NCBI GenBank assembly: GCA_021713415.1
Contig: JAKJJQ010000004.1
Coordinates: 1 to 64,000 of the forward strand
DNA length: 64,000 nucleotides
From: M0027 sp021713415
Lineage (GTDB): Bacteria > Pseudomonadota > Gammaproteobacteria > Francisellales > Francisellaceae
Direction: 5' to 3'
In this document: piece after piece, positions 1 through 8,296 of the stretch
Position numbering within the stretch: position 1 is the first letter of the stretch
Layout: each line of letters begins with the position of its first letter
Notes under the pieces: generated by a model
Told to the model about the DNA's origin: nothing
Databases searched by the model: none
What the model saw: the letters and a program-made list of their open reading frames with translations, nothing else
Made by a program: the position numbers and the translations under genes

Positions 1-61
1 TTCATCTAATTTGCTCCTAAAAATAGCGAAACGAAACACGTTTTTTTACCCTCCCACAATG

Positions 62-90
62 CAAAAACGGCGGGTGTATGACCCCCACCG
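62..90 (-). terminator. Rho-independent terminator of the leftward element operon
   Basis: Read on the minus strand, positions 90 to 68 form a GC-rich hairpin with about nine pairs and a three-base loop, one G-U wobble and one mismatch. It is followed at once by a run of five T at 67-63. It lies about 30 bases after the stop of the Mor-like gene, so it probably ends the leftward operon of the mobile element. Confidence 0.65.
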
Positions 91-120
91 AGTTTCAGCC
101 CAAAAGTACCTTTTTTTCTA

Positions 121-531
121 TCACTCAAATAAATCACGCTGTTTAACCGTACTTTCAAAGCCACTAGAAGCATAACTATCATCTGCTCTTACTTTATACA
201 TATAACGCACCGTTCGTGGCTTAAGACCCAAACAAAAAGCAATTTCTTCTTCTGTGAAATCTCTGGATAAAACCTTAACCATCTTGCTTCTTATCTTAAT
301 TAGATCACTTTCAACATAATCAACTGGACGTAGCCGCTCACCACCAAAATCATCAACTAACTTTTGAAAAATAGCTTCTGGTATGATCTTTGATAATACT
401 GAATTCTCATCATACTTTGATGGCACACTGATACGATCAGTCTCATTAAGCTTGATATACTCGATGATACTCTTGGTATGCTCCATTCCAATAGATTCAA
501 TCATCCGCCTGTAAAACACATTGCCATTCAT
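121..531 (-). CDS. Mor/C-like or late-regulator-like DNA-binding protein
   Basis: A 136-residue protein and the last gene of the leftward prophage-type operon. Residues around 55-70 contain an FGGERL segment, like the FGG-R signature of the phage Mu Mor/C activator family. Residues about 90-112 (FTEEEIAFCLGLKPRTVRYMYK) read as a helix-turn-helix. It overlaps the end of the upstream nuclease-like gene by 35 bases and is followed by a terminator. Its place at the end of a replication/regulation module would fit a regulator of late phage genes, but that role is inferred. The family assignment is tentative. Confidence 0.5.
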   Translation of the reverse strand: MNGNVFYRRMIESIGMEHTKSIIEYIKLNETDRISVPSKYDENSVLSKIIPEAIFQKLVDDFGGERLRPVDYVESDLIKIRSKMVKVLSRDFTEEEIAFCLGLKPRTVRYMYKVRADDSYASSGFESTVKQRDLFE

Positions 532-1270
532 CTAATCTCTCCATCAACGGTTTACGCTTATACAAAAAATCATTCAATGGCTTACTGATATAATCATCAC
601 TTTGTTTATCAATGCGTTCATTTGAAGCTAATACCATTGAAATACTCTCTGATGGTGCAATCCCCTTTTTACATAATCGACTAACTCTTGACTCACTTAA
701 CTCTAATAATCGACAGGCTTGTGAGATTGAACGATATGACATGCCATTAATAATCACTGGAATGGCTCTTGGTTTGATTTTCTTTTCTCTATTTGATGAT
801 AATAAGCGCTCTGCTGCTAATATATAGCGATTAGACCCACCATCATAAGATAATGTTTTATTAAACTGATCTCGACTAAATCCATGCTCGGCTAAAAATG
901 ATTTAATGCTTGAATAATTTTTACCTTGTACTTCAAATGATCTATTCAATGCCCTACTCCTAACTGATATCAACTCGCTTAATCGCCAACGATGTTTTGG
1001 CTTATCATATCCCCATACTTCAATGCGCCAACCAGCTTCTCTTAAATTATCTATTGCATCGCTATCTGCTATTTTTTTAATTCTTGATGCTATGTTATTT
1101 CTTGATGTTATTTGTATAGCTAACGTTTCACCATGACCAACGGCTAATACATTAATGATGCCAAATAGATCATGCTTACGCTTAGAAAACCCACACCAAC
1201 GTTCAACAACCTGGCAACAAGTATATTCATCTGACTTTAACTGTTTTAATGCCAATTGGTTATAATTCAC
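497..1270 (-). CDS. Phage-type VRR-NUC/PD-(D/E)XK-like protein with C-terminal HTH
   Basis: About 257 residues from a GTG start at 1270, seven bases after the stop of the upstream membrane protein. The frame is open to 1327, but that longer start would overlap the neighbour by 50 bases. The N-terminal 80 residues (KRKHDLFGIINVLAV, then AIQITS and a WRIEVWGY strand) resemble short phage nuclease-like proteins of the VRR-NUC/resolvase fold, with D and Q-T-S in the usual metal-site positions. The C-terminal half has a segment (YRSISQACRLLELSESRVSRL) that looks like a helix-turn-helix. A nuclease role is inferred from fold resemblance only. Confidence 0.5.
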   Translation of the reverse strand: MNYNQLALKQLKSDEYTCCQVVERWCGFSKRKHDLFGIINVLAVGHGETLAIQITSRNNIASRIKKIADSDAIDNLREAGWRIEVWGYDKPKHRWRLSELISVRSRALNRSFEVQGKNYSSIKSFLAEHGFSRDQFNKTLSYDGGSNRYILAAERLLSSNREKKIKPRAIPVIINGMSYRSISQACRLLELSESRVSRLCKKGIAPSESISMVLASNERIDKQSDDYISKPLNDFLYKRKPLMERLDEWQCVLQADD

Positions 1271-1277
1271 GTAACGA

Positions 1278-1484
1278 TTACTCAGTAAACTTTGAAATAA
1301 AAAAAGAAAAGCATAAATGTAATGCAATGCCGCCTAATATAACTGTAAATGGTAACCATAAGGGTGAAAAGACCCAAAGCCATGACCAGTGAATGGCACC
1401 ACATAATTTTAAGACCATAAATAGTAAAGATAATGCTAATAAAATGCAGTACCCTAAATAAGATTCTAAGTTAAAGCTCTTCAT
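1278..1484 (-). CDS. Small membrane protein of the element
   Basis: A 68-residue protein with two clear hydrophobic segments, at about residues 8-28 and 38-62, and few charged residues. It sits in line with the leftward operon, between the XRE/ImmA-type gene and the nuclease-like gene. No family is recognised. Small two-helix proteins are common accessory genes in prophages (superinfection exclusion, holin-like), but nothing in the sequence selects one role. Confidence 0.5.
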   Translation of the reverse strand: MKSFNLESYLGYCILLALSLLFMVLKLCGAIHWSWLWVFSPLWLPFTVILGGIALHLCFSFFISKFTE

Positions 1485-1569
1485 TGTTAATCCTTGTGTT
1501 TGAACTTAATCATTAGCATAACTGTTATAATAAATGGCCACTGGTTAAACTAATAAACTCTTTTAAAAA

Positions 1570-2694
1570 TCAATAGATTAATACTTTTTTGACTATATGA
1601 TTACTACGCTTTTTTGTTATCCCTAAATGATGAACATTATCTATGCAAACCAAATTAGTCATCACATTATCCAACGTCTCCATGCTTAACCCTAAATATT
1701 TGGCTATCTTTCTTTTACTTATCCCTTGTTTGAAAAAACGATTAAACACTTTTGGTAGCAATAATGAGGTTTCAGCATCTAATTCTGTATGATAATCAAC
1801 ATAGCCAAAATCTGACTGTAATGCCTCAACCATTAAGCTATGATAACGCCAATCTTTTAAAACTTTTATCTGCTTTAAACGATGAATCAAAGAAACAAGC
1901 GACACTTTCCAATATTTCTTAGCTTTTAGCAATGTTTCAAATCTAACAAATTGATTGATCTTGCCACAAATTTCATCTTCAGGCATTAAAAATGCGCTTG
2001 CAAATATGCTAGCTTGCTTATCTTTGTCATACCCTTGTGGAAAAGCCTCTTTGTGTAATAGTAAGTGGCCTAATTCACGTGACAAATCAAAACGACATTG
2101 CTCAGGTGCTTGAAATGTATTAAGGATAATATAAGGCGTCTCGCCTAACCAAAATGAAAATGTACCTACTACTTTATCAGCTTTTTCAAGCGAAAAAATA
2201 CGTATACCTTTTGACTCCAATAGATGTACACAATTTTTAATCGGCCTATTTCCAAGCTTCCAATATTTTCTAATCAAATCTACTGCTAATTGTGGCGTTT
2301 CATTACTTAAATCAAGTAAGTTAGTTTTTGGTAAAGTAAAATAACCTTCAAAAAATCTATTAATAATTATACTTAATTGAGCACCTTGTATTGCTGATTG
2401 AATATCAATCTCAGATATTGTTTCGCTAGCTCTAATGCTTATTTTTTCATCATCAGCAAGCAACTCAGTATTATCCATGTAGAAAAATTTTGAAGGAAAC
2501 TTTAGCAACCTAGATATTTCATTTAATATATCCTGTGATGGTTCTTCAAAATCTTTATTCATACTTTCAAATAGCGAATAATAACTTGTTACTAAACCTA
2601 ATTCATTAGCTAGCTGAACTTTAGTTAACTTTCTTTTTTTTCTAGCTAAAGTTAATTGATTTGGGTTGAAATTATTCATGATAGCCACGCTCAT
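1570..2694 (-). CDS. XRE-family HTH protein with ImmA/IrrE-like (COG2856) domain
   Basis: A 374-residue protein. Residues about 10-65 are an XRE-type helix-turn-helix (LTLARKKRKLTKVQLANELG). Residues about 130-260 match the ImmA/IrrE metalloprotease-like domain, with CRFDLSRELGHLLLH followed by an ASIFASAFLMPED helix. The zinc motif usually reads HExxH, and here the first His is Arg (RELGH), so catalysis is doubtful. In mobile elements such proteins often cleave or antagonise a repressor, or act as antitoxins. The start at 2694 overlaps the upstream gene by 23 bases; an internal ATG at 2679, preceded by a GAGCGTGG stretch, is an alternative. Confidence 0.7.
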   Translation of the reverse strand: MSVAIMNNFNPNQLTLARKKRKLTKVQLANELGLVTSYYSLFESMNKDFEEPSQDILNEISRLLKFPSKFFYMDNTELLADDEKISIRASETISEIDIQSAIQGAQLSIIINRFFEGYFTLPKTNLLDLSNETPQLAVDLIRKYWKLGNRPIKNCVHLLESKGIRIFSLEKADKVVGTFSFWLGETPYIILNTFQAPEQCRFDLSRELGHLLLHKEAFPQGYDKDKQASIFASAFLMPEDEICGKINQFVRFETLLKAKKYWKVSLVSLIHRLKQIKVLKDWRYHSLMVEALQSDFGYVDYHTELDAETSLLLPKVFNRFFKQGISKRKIAKYLGLSMETLDNVMTNLVCIDNVHHLGITKKRSNHIVKKVLIY

Positions 2695-2971
2695 TTAATT
2701 CTGATTGTAATATCAAACCAAAATGATGTGGTTTAACGTGCATATCTTCTAATGGTGTTTCTGTCATCTCACTAATCAAAAACAAACCATAACTAAGAGA
2801 TAATTTATCCATCTTATAAGCATCATTTATTGCATCTCTCAACTCATCAACTTTTTTAAATTGACTGTTATCTAGTAGATACTCAATCGCTGAATTTAGC
2901 ATTCGGTTTAAAAAACTCATTAATCCTACTTCAACATTAAAATTAAACTGTTCCATTGAAATATACTCCAT
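2672..2971 (-). CDS. Hypothetical protein of the replication module
   Basis: A 99-residue protein rich in Leu, Asp, Glu and Lys, predicted helical, with no signal peptide or membrane segment. It ends 23 bases inside the XRE/ImmA-type gene and starts four bases after the small winged-helix gene stops, so it belongs to the same transcript. I do not recognise a family. Toxin, antitoxin and phage-regulatory roles are all possible. Confidence 0.45.
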   Translation of the reverse strand: MEYISMEQFNFNVEVGLMSFLNRMLNSAIEYLLDNSQFKKVDELRDAINDAYKMDKLSLSYGLFLISEMTETPLEDMHVKPHHFGLILQSELNERGYHE

Positions 2972-2974
2972 AAT

Positions 2975-3190
2975 TTAATTTTTTCTATCATTGACTTGAT
3001 TATCAATAAGTGTATAAATCGCGTAATGCTTATCGCTTCTTGAAAGCTCAATTTTAATCTCAATACCTTGTCTTCTTAAGTCATAAATCCTAGCACCAAG
3101 GCGTAAACATCCATATTCATTTAAGGCTTCAAGTGGGGTAATACTGCCATGACGTTTTAAGTGATTTAAAATTGCTTCTGATTGTTGCAT
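2975..3190 (-). CDS. Small winged-helix protein (HTH_39/55-like)
   Basis: A 71-residue protein of the form found in many prophages: residues 3-30 (SEAILNHLKRHGSITPLEALNEYG) are a winged helix, then LGARIYDLRRQGIEIK forms the recognition helix and wing. The pattern GSITPLEAL-x-R-x-YDLR is characteristic of the small phage helix-turn-helix family. It probably regulates the element's early genes. It lies between an excisionase-like gene and a hypothetical gene, all leftward. Confidence 0.6.
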   Translation of the reverse strand: MQQSEAILNHLKRHGSITPLEALNEYGCLRLGARIYDLRRQGIEIKIELSRSDKHYAIYTLIDNQVNDRKN

Positions 3191-3211
3191 TGATCTGTCT
3201 CCATACTGAAA

Positions 3212-3505
3212 TTAAATATCTTTACGACGCTGAACTAAAGACTTACTCATAAATCTATCAATCTCCTCTAACGTGAATTTCTTACACTTTTCCTTTGGGT
3301 TTATTGGTTTTAGCTCACCTTCATCAACATAGATATGTATCATTCTAACACTACGCCCCAACAACCTTGCTGCTTCGGCTGCACCAATTTGCACATTTTT
3401 ATAAGATTCTAACTTCGAAAATTTCTCAATATATACATTCAACTCTGCTAAAACTGGTTGTAAAGCTTCTTCAACTTGTGTCTGAATTAAATTATCTAAA
3501 CTCAT
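3212..3505 (-). CDS. Excisionase/MerR-like small DNA-binding protein
   Basis: A 97-residue protein. The N-terminal 40 residues are a helical stretch that could form a coiled coil. Residues about 42-90 (GAAEAARLLGRSVRMIHIYVDEGELKPINPKEKCKKFTLEEIDRF, quoted here as a region) have the MerR/excisionase-type winged helix: helix-turn-helix, then a wing, then an FTLEEIDRFM helix. It overlaps the helicase-loader start by four bases. It may act as an excisionase-like or early regulatory protein of the element. Confidence 0.5.
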   Translation of the reverse strand: MSLDNLIQTQVEEALQPVLAELNVYIEKFSKLESYKNVQIGAAEAARLLGRSVRMIHIYVDEGELKPINPKEKCKKFTLEEIDRFMSKSLVQRRKDI

Positions 3506-4257
3506 GACTGACCTCCTACAACTTGAAACTTTCTTCTATCGCTCCCAGTGAACTTCATAATCACACCACCATCTAGTAACCTAGACATAACTCGCTGACC
3601 TGCTCGTTGTTCTAATTCATCTCGGCTTAGATTTGAAATAATCGCAGTGGGTAACATTTCTTCATAACGTTCATTTATTACATCGTACAACTGTAGGTTA
3701 TCTGACTCTGTGCCTCTGTTTAGGTCAAATTCATCGATCACTAAAAAGTCAAACTTTAGATATTCCTGTTTAATTTGTCTTTCAGTTTTTAAACTGTTTG
3801 ATGAGTAAGTTTCATTAATACTGCTTATCAAGTTATAAGAAGTTATTATTTTAACTTTGGCAGCATAACGCTTTATTAAATCTCGCATGATACTAATAGC
3901 CAGATAGTTTTTGCCTGACCCTGTACCACCATGCATAACAATATTCATGCCTTTTTTCTTCATAAGTTCAAAGTTAATTGCATAATTTTTAGCTAGTTGA
4001 AAGTTAATTTTGTCGTTATGATCTTGTGGTTGAAAATTATCGAAACAAGCATCTTCAAAACGACTTTTAATACCTGACTGAGCTAATAATGTAGGCAACT
4101 GATATTTCTTATCTTGTGCTGCTCGTCTTTCAGCATCACATAGTGAACAACTGTAAAGATAACCAATATCGTGTTTATCACAATGTTGTTTTCTCTTATC
4201 TGACTTAAGTTTTATTTCACTTACTCTTGACAGTAAAGCATCTGACAAATTCATCAT
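3502..4257 (-). CDS. DnaC-like replicative helicase loader (phage P-type)
   Basis: A 251-residue AAA+ ATPase of the DnaC/IstB type. Residues 23-45 hold a Cys pair and a His (CDKH...LYSCSLCDAE) typical of the N-terminal zinc-like region in phage DnaC homologues. Walker A is GGTGSGKNYL, with the GKN form usual for DnaC, and Walker B is FLVIDEFD. A sensor-type arginine region (RAGQRVMSRLLDGG) follows. It loads DnaB helicase at the origin. It starts inside the stop of the O-like initiator gene (ATG/TGA overlap), exactly the lambda O-P layout. Confidence 0.85.
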   Translation of the reverse strand: MMNLSDALLSRVSEIKLKSDKRKQHCDKHDIGYLYSCSLCDAERRAAQDKKYQLPTLLAQSGIKSRFEDACFDNFQPQDHNDKINFQLAKNYAINFELMKKKGMNIVMHGGTGSGKNYLAISIMRDLIKRYAAKVKIITSYNLISSINETYSSNSLKTERQIKQEYLKFDFLVIDEFDLNRGTESDNLQLYDVINERYEEMLPTAIISNLSRDELEQRAGQRVMSRLLDGGVIMKFTGSDRRKFQVVGGQS

Positions 4258-5132
4258 GCTACACCTCCTTGTTTATTATCCTTTGCAAGATTTTCATAAA
4301 AATTATCGCCAAACATAGCTCTTATATTTGCTTCATTATGGGCATCTACTTCGGCATCAGTCATACTCCAATTTGAATCAATCATGGCATTAATTTTTGT
4401 TTTTGACTCATGAATGGGTTTATTTTGATTAAACAGCTTTCGACGTCTATACCAATTGTTAATCGTTGACTTCCAACACTTCATTTTACTCTTAGCAATC
4501 ATCCATCCATTTGATTCATAGTGATCGTAAAAATAATCAATATCAAAGTCATGAAAGTTTTTTTCATTAACGTAAGTTTTAATTTCATCTATCGTTGGTT
4601 TTACAAAATGAGTTTTTTCTTTTTTTATATTTTTTCTTTTATTTATATTTATATCTTGATGGTTATATGATGGTTTGGGTGTTATTTTCGAACTACCTCC
4701 GTGTGAAAATCGAACTACCTCTGTATCTATTTTCGAACTACCCCCGTGTGAATTTCGAACTACCCCTGTATCTATTTTCGAACCACCCCCGTGTGAATTT
4801 CGAACTAGGTCTGTATCGATTTCAGAACTAGTATTATTTTCACACTGGTTCGATTCTAAAACTACTAAGCAATAACAATTTTGACCATTATTTGATACAG
4901 ATGGGATATGACTTTGTTGTTCTACAGAATCAATTAGTTTCAATTCCTGTAATTCCAATAAAGCCTTATAAACTGTTGACCTTGAGCAACTACATTTTTT
5001 CTCTAGGGTTGAATAACTGGGATAGGCAACAAAATTATCATTTGCAAAATCAGCTAATGCTAAAAGAACAAGCTTAGTTGATGATTTTTTGATAGTTTGT
5101 GAAAATGCCCAGTTTAATGCTTCTACTGACAT
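4254..5132 (-). CDS. O-like replication initiator with internal iterons
   Basis: A 292-residue protein. Residues 1-95 form the winged-helix DNA-binding domain of phage O/DnaT-like replication proteins (SVEALNWAFSQ, then SYSTLEKKCSCSRSTVYKALLEL). The middle, residues about 100-150, is a low-complexity tandem repeat (KIDT-VVR-SHGGS) encoded by the origin iterons. The C-terminal part (about 175-260) contains a FHDFDIDYFYDHYESNGWM segment common to DnaT/O-type C-terminal domains. It is the first gene of the leftward replication operon and should bind its own iterons and recruit the DnaC-like loader and DnaB. As in lambda, the origin lies within the coding sequence. Confidence 0.8.
   Translation of the reverse strand: MSVEALNWAFSQTIKKSSTKLVLLALADFANDNFVAYPSYSTLEKKCSCSRSTVYKALLELQELKLIDSVEQQSHIPSVSNNGQNCYCLVVLESNQCENNTSSEIDTDLVRNSHGGGSKIDTGVVRNSHGGSSKIDTEVVRFSHGGSSKITPKPSYNHQDININKRKNIKKEKTHFVKPTIDEIKTYVNEKNFHDFDIDYFYDHYESNGWMIAKSKMKCWKSTINNWYRRRKLFNQNKPIHESKTKINAMIDSNWSMTDAEVDAHNEANIRAMFGDNFYENLAKDNKQGGVA
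4615..4832. other. Putative lambdoid-type replication origin (iterons plus AT-rich tract)
   Basis: Copies of TCGAACTAC start at 4688, 4710, 4733, 4755, 4778 (AACCAC variant), 4800 (ACTAG variant), with a further degenerate copy near 4822. Spacing alternates 22 and 23 bp, about two helical turns, with alternating spacers CCCCGTGTGAA and CTGTATCTAT. Next to them, 4615-4672 is an almost pure A/T tract that could be the unwinding element. This matches iterons inside the initiator gene with the AT-rich region toward the helicase-loader gene. Function is inferred from architecture. Confidence 0.7.
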
Positions 5133-5610
5133 AACTTAGACTCCTTGTTTTTTACCAATTAAGCCGGGTGGTTGGTAACCTCAAACAAGTAAGGTCGGCG
5201 CTATTTCCCTTTCGAGTTTTGTATTTACGCCACCACCCGACAACTCGATAAAATCGAAAAAGCCATGATAATAAAATACTGACACCATTTAACGCATGAT
5301 TACGCTTGTTTTTGCAGGTTACCACACCCGACACTGATGATTGTAGCAACTTCAAATTATTTATCAAGTACATAGTTATTCCCTATTAAAATTCCTTATT
5401 GCAAATAATTACTTAAACAATACACAAATAGCTATAAAACTTTTAAGTTACAATAATCAAATCTTATTAAAATTTATATCACCATTGATCTCCTTTATGA
5501 GTTAATGTATGTTAAATTTCCCTATGAAATGGATTGACTTCGTTAAGAATAAATATAACAATCAATAAAACTTTTATCAACTATAATATAAATAAGTTTA
5601 AGGATTTTTT
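5133..5610. other. Non-coding control region between divergent element operons
   Basis: About 480 bases separate the leftward replication operon from the rightward transporter gene. The left half is unusually GC-rich for this window. It has three GGGTGGT-like motifs: GGGTGGTTGG at 5166, an inverted CCACCACCCGAC at 5230 and an inverted ACCACACCCGAC at 5321. GGTAACC at 5174-5180 is complementary to GGTTACC at 5317-5323. A 73-codon leftward frame crosses it but its composition does not look like protein. The right half (5390-5610) is plain AT-rich promoter-like DNA. It may hold operators or a structured leader for the replication operon. Confidence 0.4.
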
Positions 5611-6576
5611 ATGTTCCAAATAAGAGTTATTAAACAAATTTTCTCATTTGCTAACTCATATAATAAGTTAACTATCAAAGGATATGAACCAGACAAAAAA
5701 GAAGGCTTTCAAATAATATTTGGTGTTTCTGGCAAAAGAAATATTGATAAAAAAATCCCTCTAAATAAAATTCAAAACTATATAGAACATTTCAATTCTT
5801 CTGACGCCTTTGCTCTAGGCGCAATGCAAGCACGTAATACAATAGATTTAGACAAGCAACTTGATAGTTTAAAGCTAAAAACAAGTACAACAAAATTTTT
5901 CTTACTATTATCACTAATATTTTTGACAATATTATGTGTTGCAACTGTAATGGCAACAAGGCTAGTGAACCTCCCTCTATTTGATTACTTTACTCCCATG
6001 CCTGGTGCAATCATTATATTTCCACTATCATTTTTTTTAATGGATGTAATCTGTGAAGTATATGGTTATCCATATGCTAGAAGATTAATTTGGACTGGTA
6101 TCTTATGCCAATTCATTTTTTCATTATTATGTTACCTATGCATGCAAATCTCATCTATTGATACAAGTGGGCAAACAGACATTGCATTTGAAAGAGTTAT
6201 TGGAGTCTCATTTCCATTAGCTATAGGGTCTTTACTTGGCATTTCTATTGGCTTATTTATAAATTGTTACATCATGGAAAAGTTAGGCCAAAAATTTCAT
6301 GGCAAATTACTCTGGTTAAGATCTAACTTAGCAACATTCGTTGGTGAGTTTTTCTATACATTGATTTGGACTACTGTTGTTTTTGTTATCTCTATGGGAA
6401 AGCTTAACACTTTTGATAACTTTAAAATGACTCTTGCAATAGTTTTTGCGAAAGTTGCATATGAAATATTACTTACTCCTCTAGTCTATTATTTTGTTAT
6501 ATTTTTTAGAAAATATGAAACACATAACAAACAACAAACAAGCCAGTACACCCCCTTTACATGGAGCTTAAAATGA
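5611..6576 (+). CDS. Vut_1/YhhQ-type queuosine-precursor transporter, N-terminally extended
   Basis: A 321-residue inner-membrane protein. Residues about 97-310 match the Vut_1 family (YhhQ/QueT-like vitamin and queuosine-precursor importers): six or so membrane segments with FDYFTPMPGAIIIFPLSFFLMDVICEVYGYPYAR as the family signature region, and a GE-FFYTLIWT helix. Residues 1-95 are a soluble extension not present in E. coli YhhQ. It precedes a methyltransferase gene with an ATGA overlap. The pair sits between the replication module and the repressor of a mobile element, so it is cargo. Uptake of preQ0, preQ1 or queuine is inferred from the family. Confidence 0.8.
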   Translation: MFQIRVIKQIFSFANSYNKLTIKGYEPDKKEGFQIIFGVSGKRNIDKKIPLNKIQNYIEHFNSSDAFALGAMQARNTIDLDKQLDSLKLKTSTTKFFLLLSLIFLTILCVATVMATRLVNLPLFDYFTPMPGAIIIFPLSFFLMDVICEVYGYPYARRLIWTGILCQFIFSLLCYLCMQISSIDTSGQTDIAFERVIGVSFPLAIGSLLGISIGLFINCYIMEKLGQKFHGKLLWLRSNLATFVGEFFYTLIWTTVVFVISMGKLNTFDNFKMTLAIVFAKVAYEILLTPLVYYFVIFFRKYETHNKQQTSQYTPFTWSLK

Positions 6577-7358
6577 ACCAATATAACTTTGATGAAATCA
6601 GTAAAAATTACTCTAATTATTGCATTACTCAAAAGAAAGCTGCGATACAACTCCTAGAACTAGTAAAATACCATACTATGGCAACAGAAAATGTGCTAGA
6701 TATAGGATGTGCAACTGGATGTAATGCAAATGAATTAAAATCTATCTACGATATAGTTGAGGGCATTGATAATAATATAAATATGGTAAACTTAGCAAAA
6801 AATCTTAATATATACCAATGTATTTATCATAATGATATCCAGTATTTTCAATCACCTAAAAAGTATAGCGCATTATTTTGCAATTCTGTTTTTTATTACT
6901 TTAATAAGCCTAGAGACACGATTAACAACCTCAAAAACTTAATGAATGAAAATACTATATTGGCATTACAATACCAATATAAAAGTGCTCCCCAACTTTT
7001 AAAGTTTATCAAACATGCAAAATCAACAGATTTAAATGATATTTTAAAGCTTCATAAATATAGTGCAAATCAATACTCAGAAAAGGAAGTGAAACAACTA
7101 TGCAAATTATGTAATCTAACAATCAAACATATTGAATGTCGCACTGACAAATTTGAAGTTACACCTGATCACGCCTTAAATATATTCAACTCAGGGTGGT
7201 GTAATCCCTGGCTGAATATGGGCTACCCATTTTCTGTAACTGAAGAATATAAATGCAGTTTTAGAAATCATTTACTTAAATTTTATCACTCATTATGTAA
7301 TTCAAAAGGTACATTTACGCTAGAAGTACCTCGCCTATATCTGATAGCATCTTTATAA
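6573..7358 (+). CDS. Class I SAM-dependent methyltransferase (cargo)
   Basis: A 261-residue methyltransferase. The start at 6573 overlaps the transporter stop (ATGA) and has GGAG six bases upstream; an in-frame ATG at 6561 is less likely. Residues about 40-60 (VLDIGCATGCNANELK) form SAM motif I, EGIDNNINMV is motif II, and ALFCNSVFYYF is the post-motif strand. The C-terminal half (about 130-261) is family-specific and not recognised. Coupling to the queuosine-precursor transporter suggests joint use, but the substrate (small molecule, tRNA or DNA base) is unknown. It ends overlapping the convergent repressor gene by six bases. Confidence 0.7.
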   Translation: MNQYNFDEISKNYSNYCITQKKAAIQLLELVKYHTMATENVLDIGCATGCNANELKSIYDIVEGIDNNINMVNLAKNLNIYQCIYHNDIQYFQSPKKYSALFCNSVFYYFNKPRDTINNLKNLMNENTILALQYQYKSAPQLLKFIKHAKSTDLNDILKLHKYSANQYSEKEVKQLCKLCNLTIKHIECRTDKFEVTPDHALNIFNSGWCNPWLNMGYPFSVTEEYKCSFRNHLLKFYHSLCNSKGTFTLEVPRLYLIASL

Positions 7359-8078
7359 GACAATTCTTTCAATTTTGCCAATTATCACTAATTGTTTTAA
7401 ATCTATCATTTTAAAATTAGGCTTTGAAAAAAGTAAATGACTCTTACTTAGTTTACCATACTCCAATTCTTTTTTATTATTCCACGCAACAACATAATCC
7501 CCAAATACTGGCTTAATTAACGTATCTACTAAAATTTTAGATTGAGGCATCAGTTCATAATTTTTTGTTTCACTATTAATATATATGTAAAACTTTTCAT
7601 ATTTTTCTAACTTAACCTCATAATTTTCTATAATTGGGTAGTCAACTTGGGAGTCATAACCATTAATCAAAAATTCAATTGAAATATCAAAAAAGCTTGC
7701 AATATTAATTAGGTACTGACTACCTATATCAAAATTTTCTCCTTTTAAATATTTATCAAGACCTTGTGGACTAATACCAACAATATCAGATAAATAAGAA
7801 ACACCCATATGATGTGCATCCATTATTTTGCGTATATTTCCACGTAGATCATTTTTACTAAGGCCAAGTTTATCAAAGTTTATGCCTAATAAATCAGATG
7901 GACTTATACCCAAAGCATTTGCAATTTTGGTTACTGTATTGAACTTTACATTAGCATTACAAGATAGTATTTTTTTGATTCCTGTTAAGGATATTCCTGA
8001 TTTTACAGCTACTTCCTTCACAGAAAGCTCTCTATCTTCTAGAATTTGAATTATATTGCTAACAACTGTAGAACTCAT
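7353..8078 (-). CDS. CI-like XRE repressor with LexA/S24-like C-terminal domain
   Basis: About 241 residues from an ATG at 8078; an in-frame TTG three codons earlier is also open. Residues about 10-65 and 75-130 are two XRE-type helix-turn-helix units in tandem (LSVKEVAVKSGISLTGIKKIL and MGVSYLSDIVGISPQGLDKYL). The C-terminal 90 residues (ILVDTLIKPVFGDYVVAWNNKKEL, ending IIGKIERIVL, quoted as regions) resemble the dimerisation/autocleavage domain of S24 repressors, but I cannot confirm the Ser-Lys pair. It is the likely lysogeny repressor of the element. Confidence 0.65.
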   Translation of the reverse strand: MSSTVVSNIIQILEDRELSVKEVAVKSGISLTGIKKILSCNANVKFNTVTKIANALGISPSDLLGINFDKLGLSKNDLRGNIRKIMDAHHMGVSYLSDIVGISPQGLDKYLKGENFDIGSQYLINIASFFDISIEFLINGYDSQVDYPIIENYEVKLEKYEKFYIYINSETKNYELMPQSKILVDTLIKPVFGDYVVAWNNKKELEYGKLSKSHLLFSKPNFKMIDLKQLVIIGKIERIVL

Positions 8079-8296
8079 TATCTGCAACCTATTATTAAAC
8101 GTAAATAATCTTACATGATTCTAAGCATAAATGTTTAATAAATAAATTTCTTTCTCAATGTTTATTTTAACTTCTATAAACTAGCTATATTGCTAAGTTA
8201 CCGTAAAGCTTAGTCTAAACCAGCATAATCAAACATACAACTTATAAACATACCATTTGACTTATTTAAAATAAATATGTACACTTTTAATACGCA

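Noticed and set aside
4688..4832. CRISPR-like array.
   Set aside because: Repeats are nine bases with 13-14-base near-repeated spacers inside an initiator gene; this is an iteron pattern, not CRISPR.
4595..5077. Rightward open frames (78, 66 and 61 codons) over the iteron region.
   Set aside because: They are antisense shadows of the O-like gene created by the repeats and have no homology-like features.
5152..5373. A 73-codon leftward open frame before the O-like gene.
   Set aside because: Its composition (many Arg, Trp and Cys, repeated GGGTGGT-derived residues) comes from the GC-rich non-coding block, and it lacks a good ribosome binding site. Treated as regulatory DNA.
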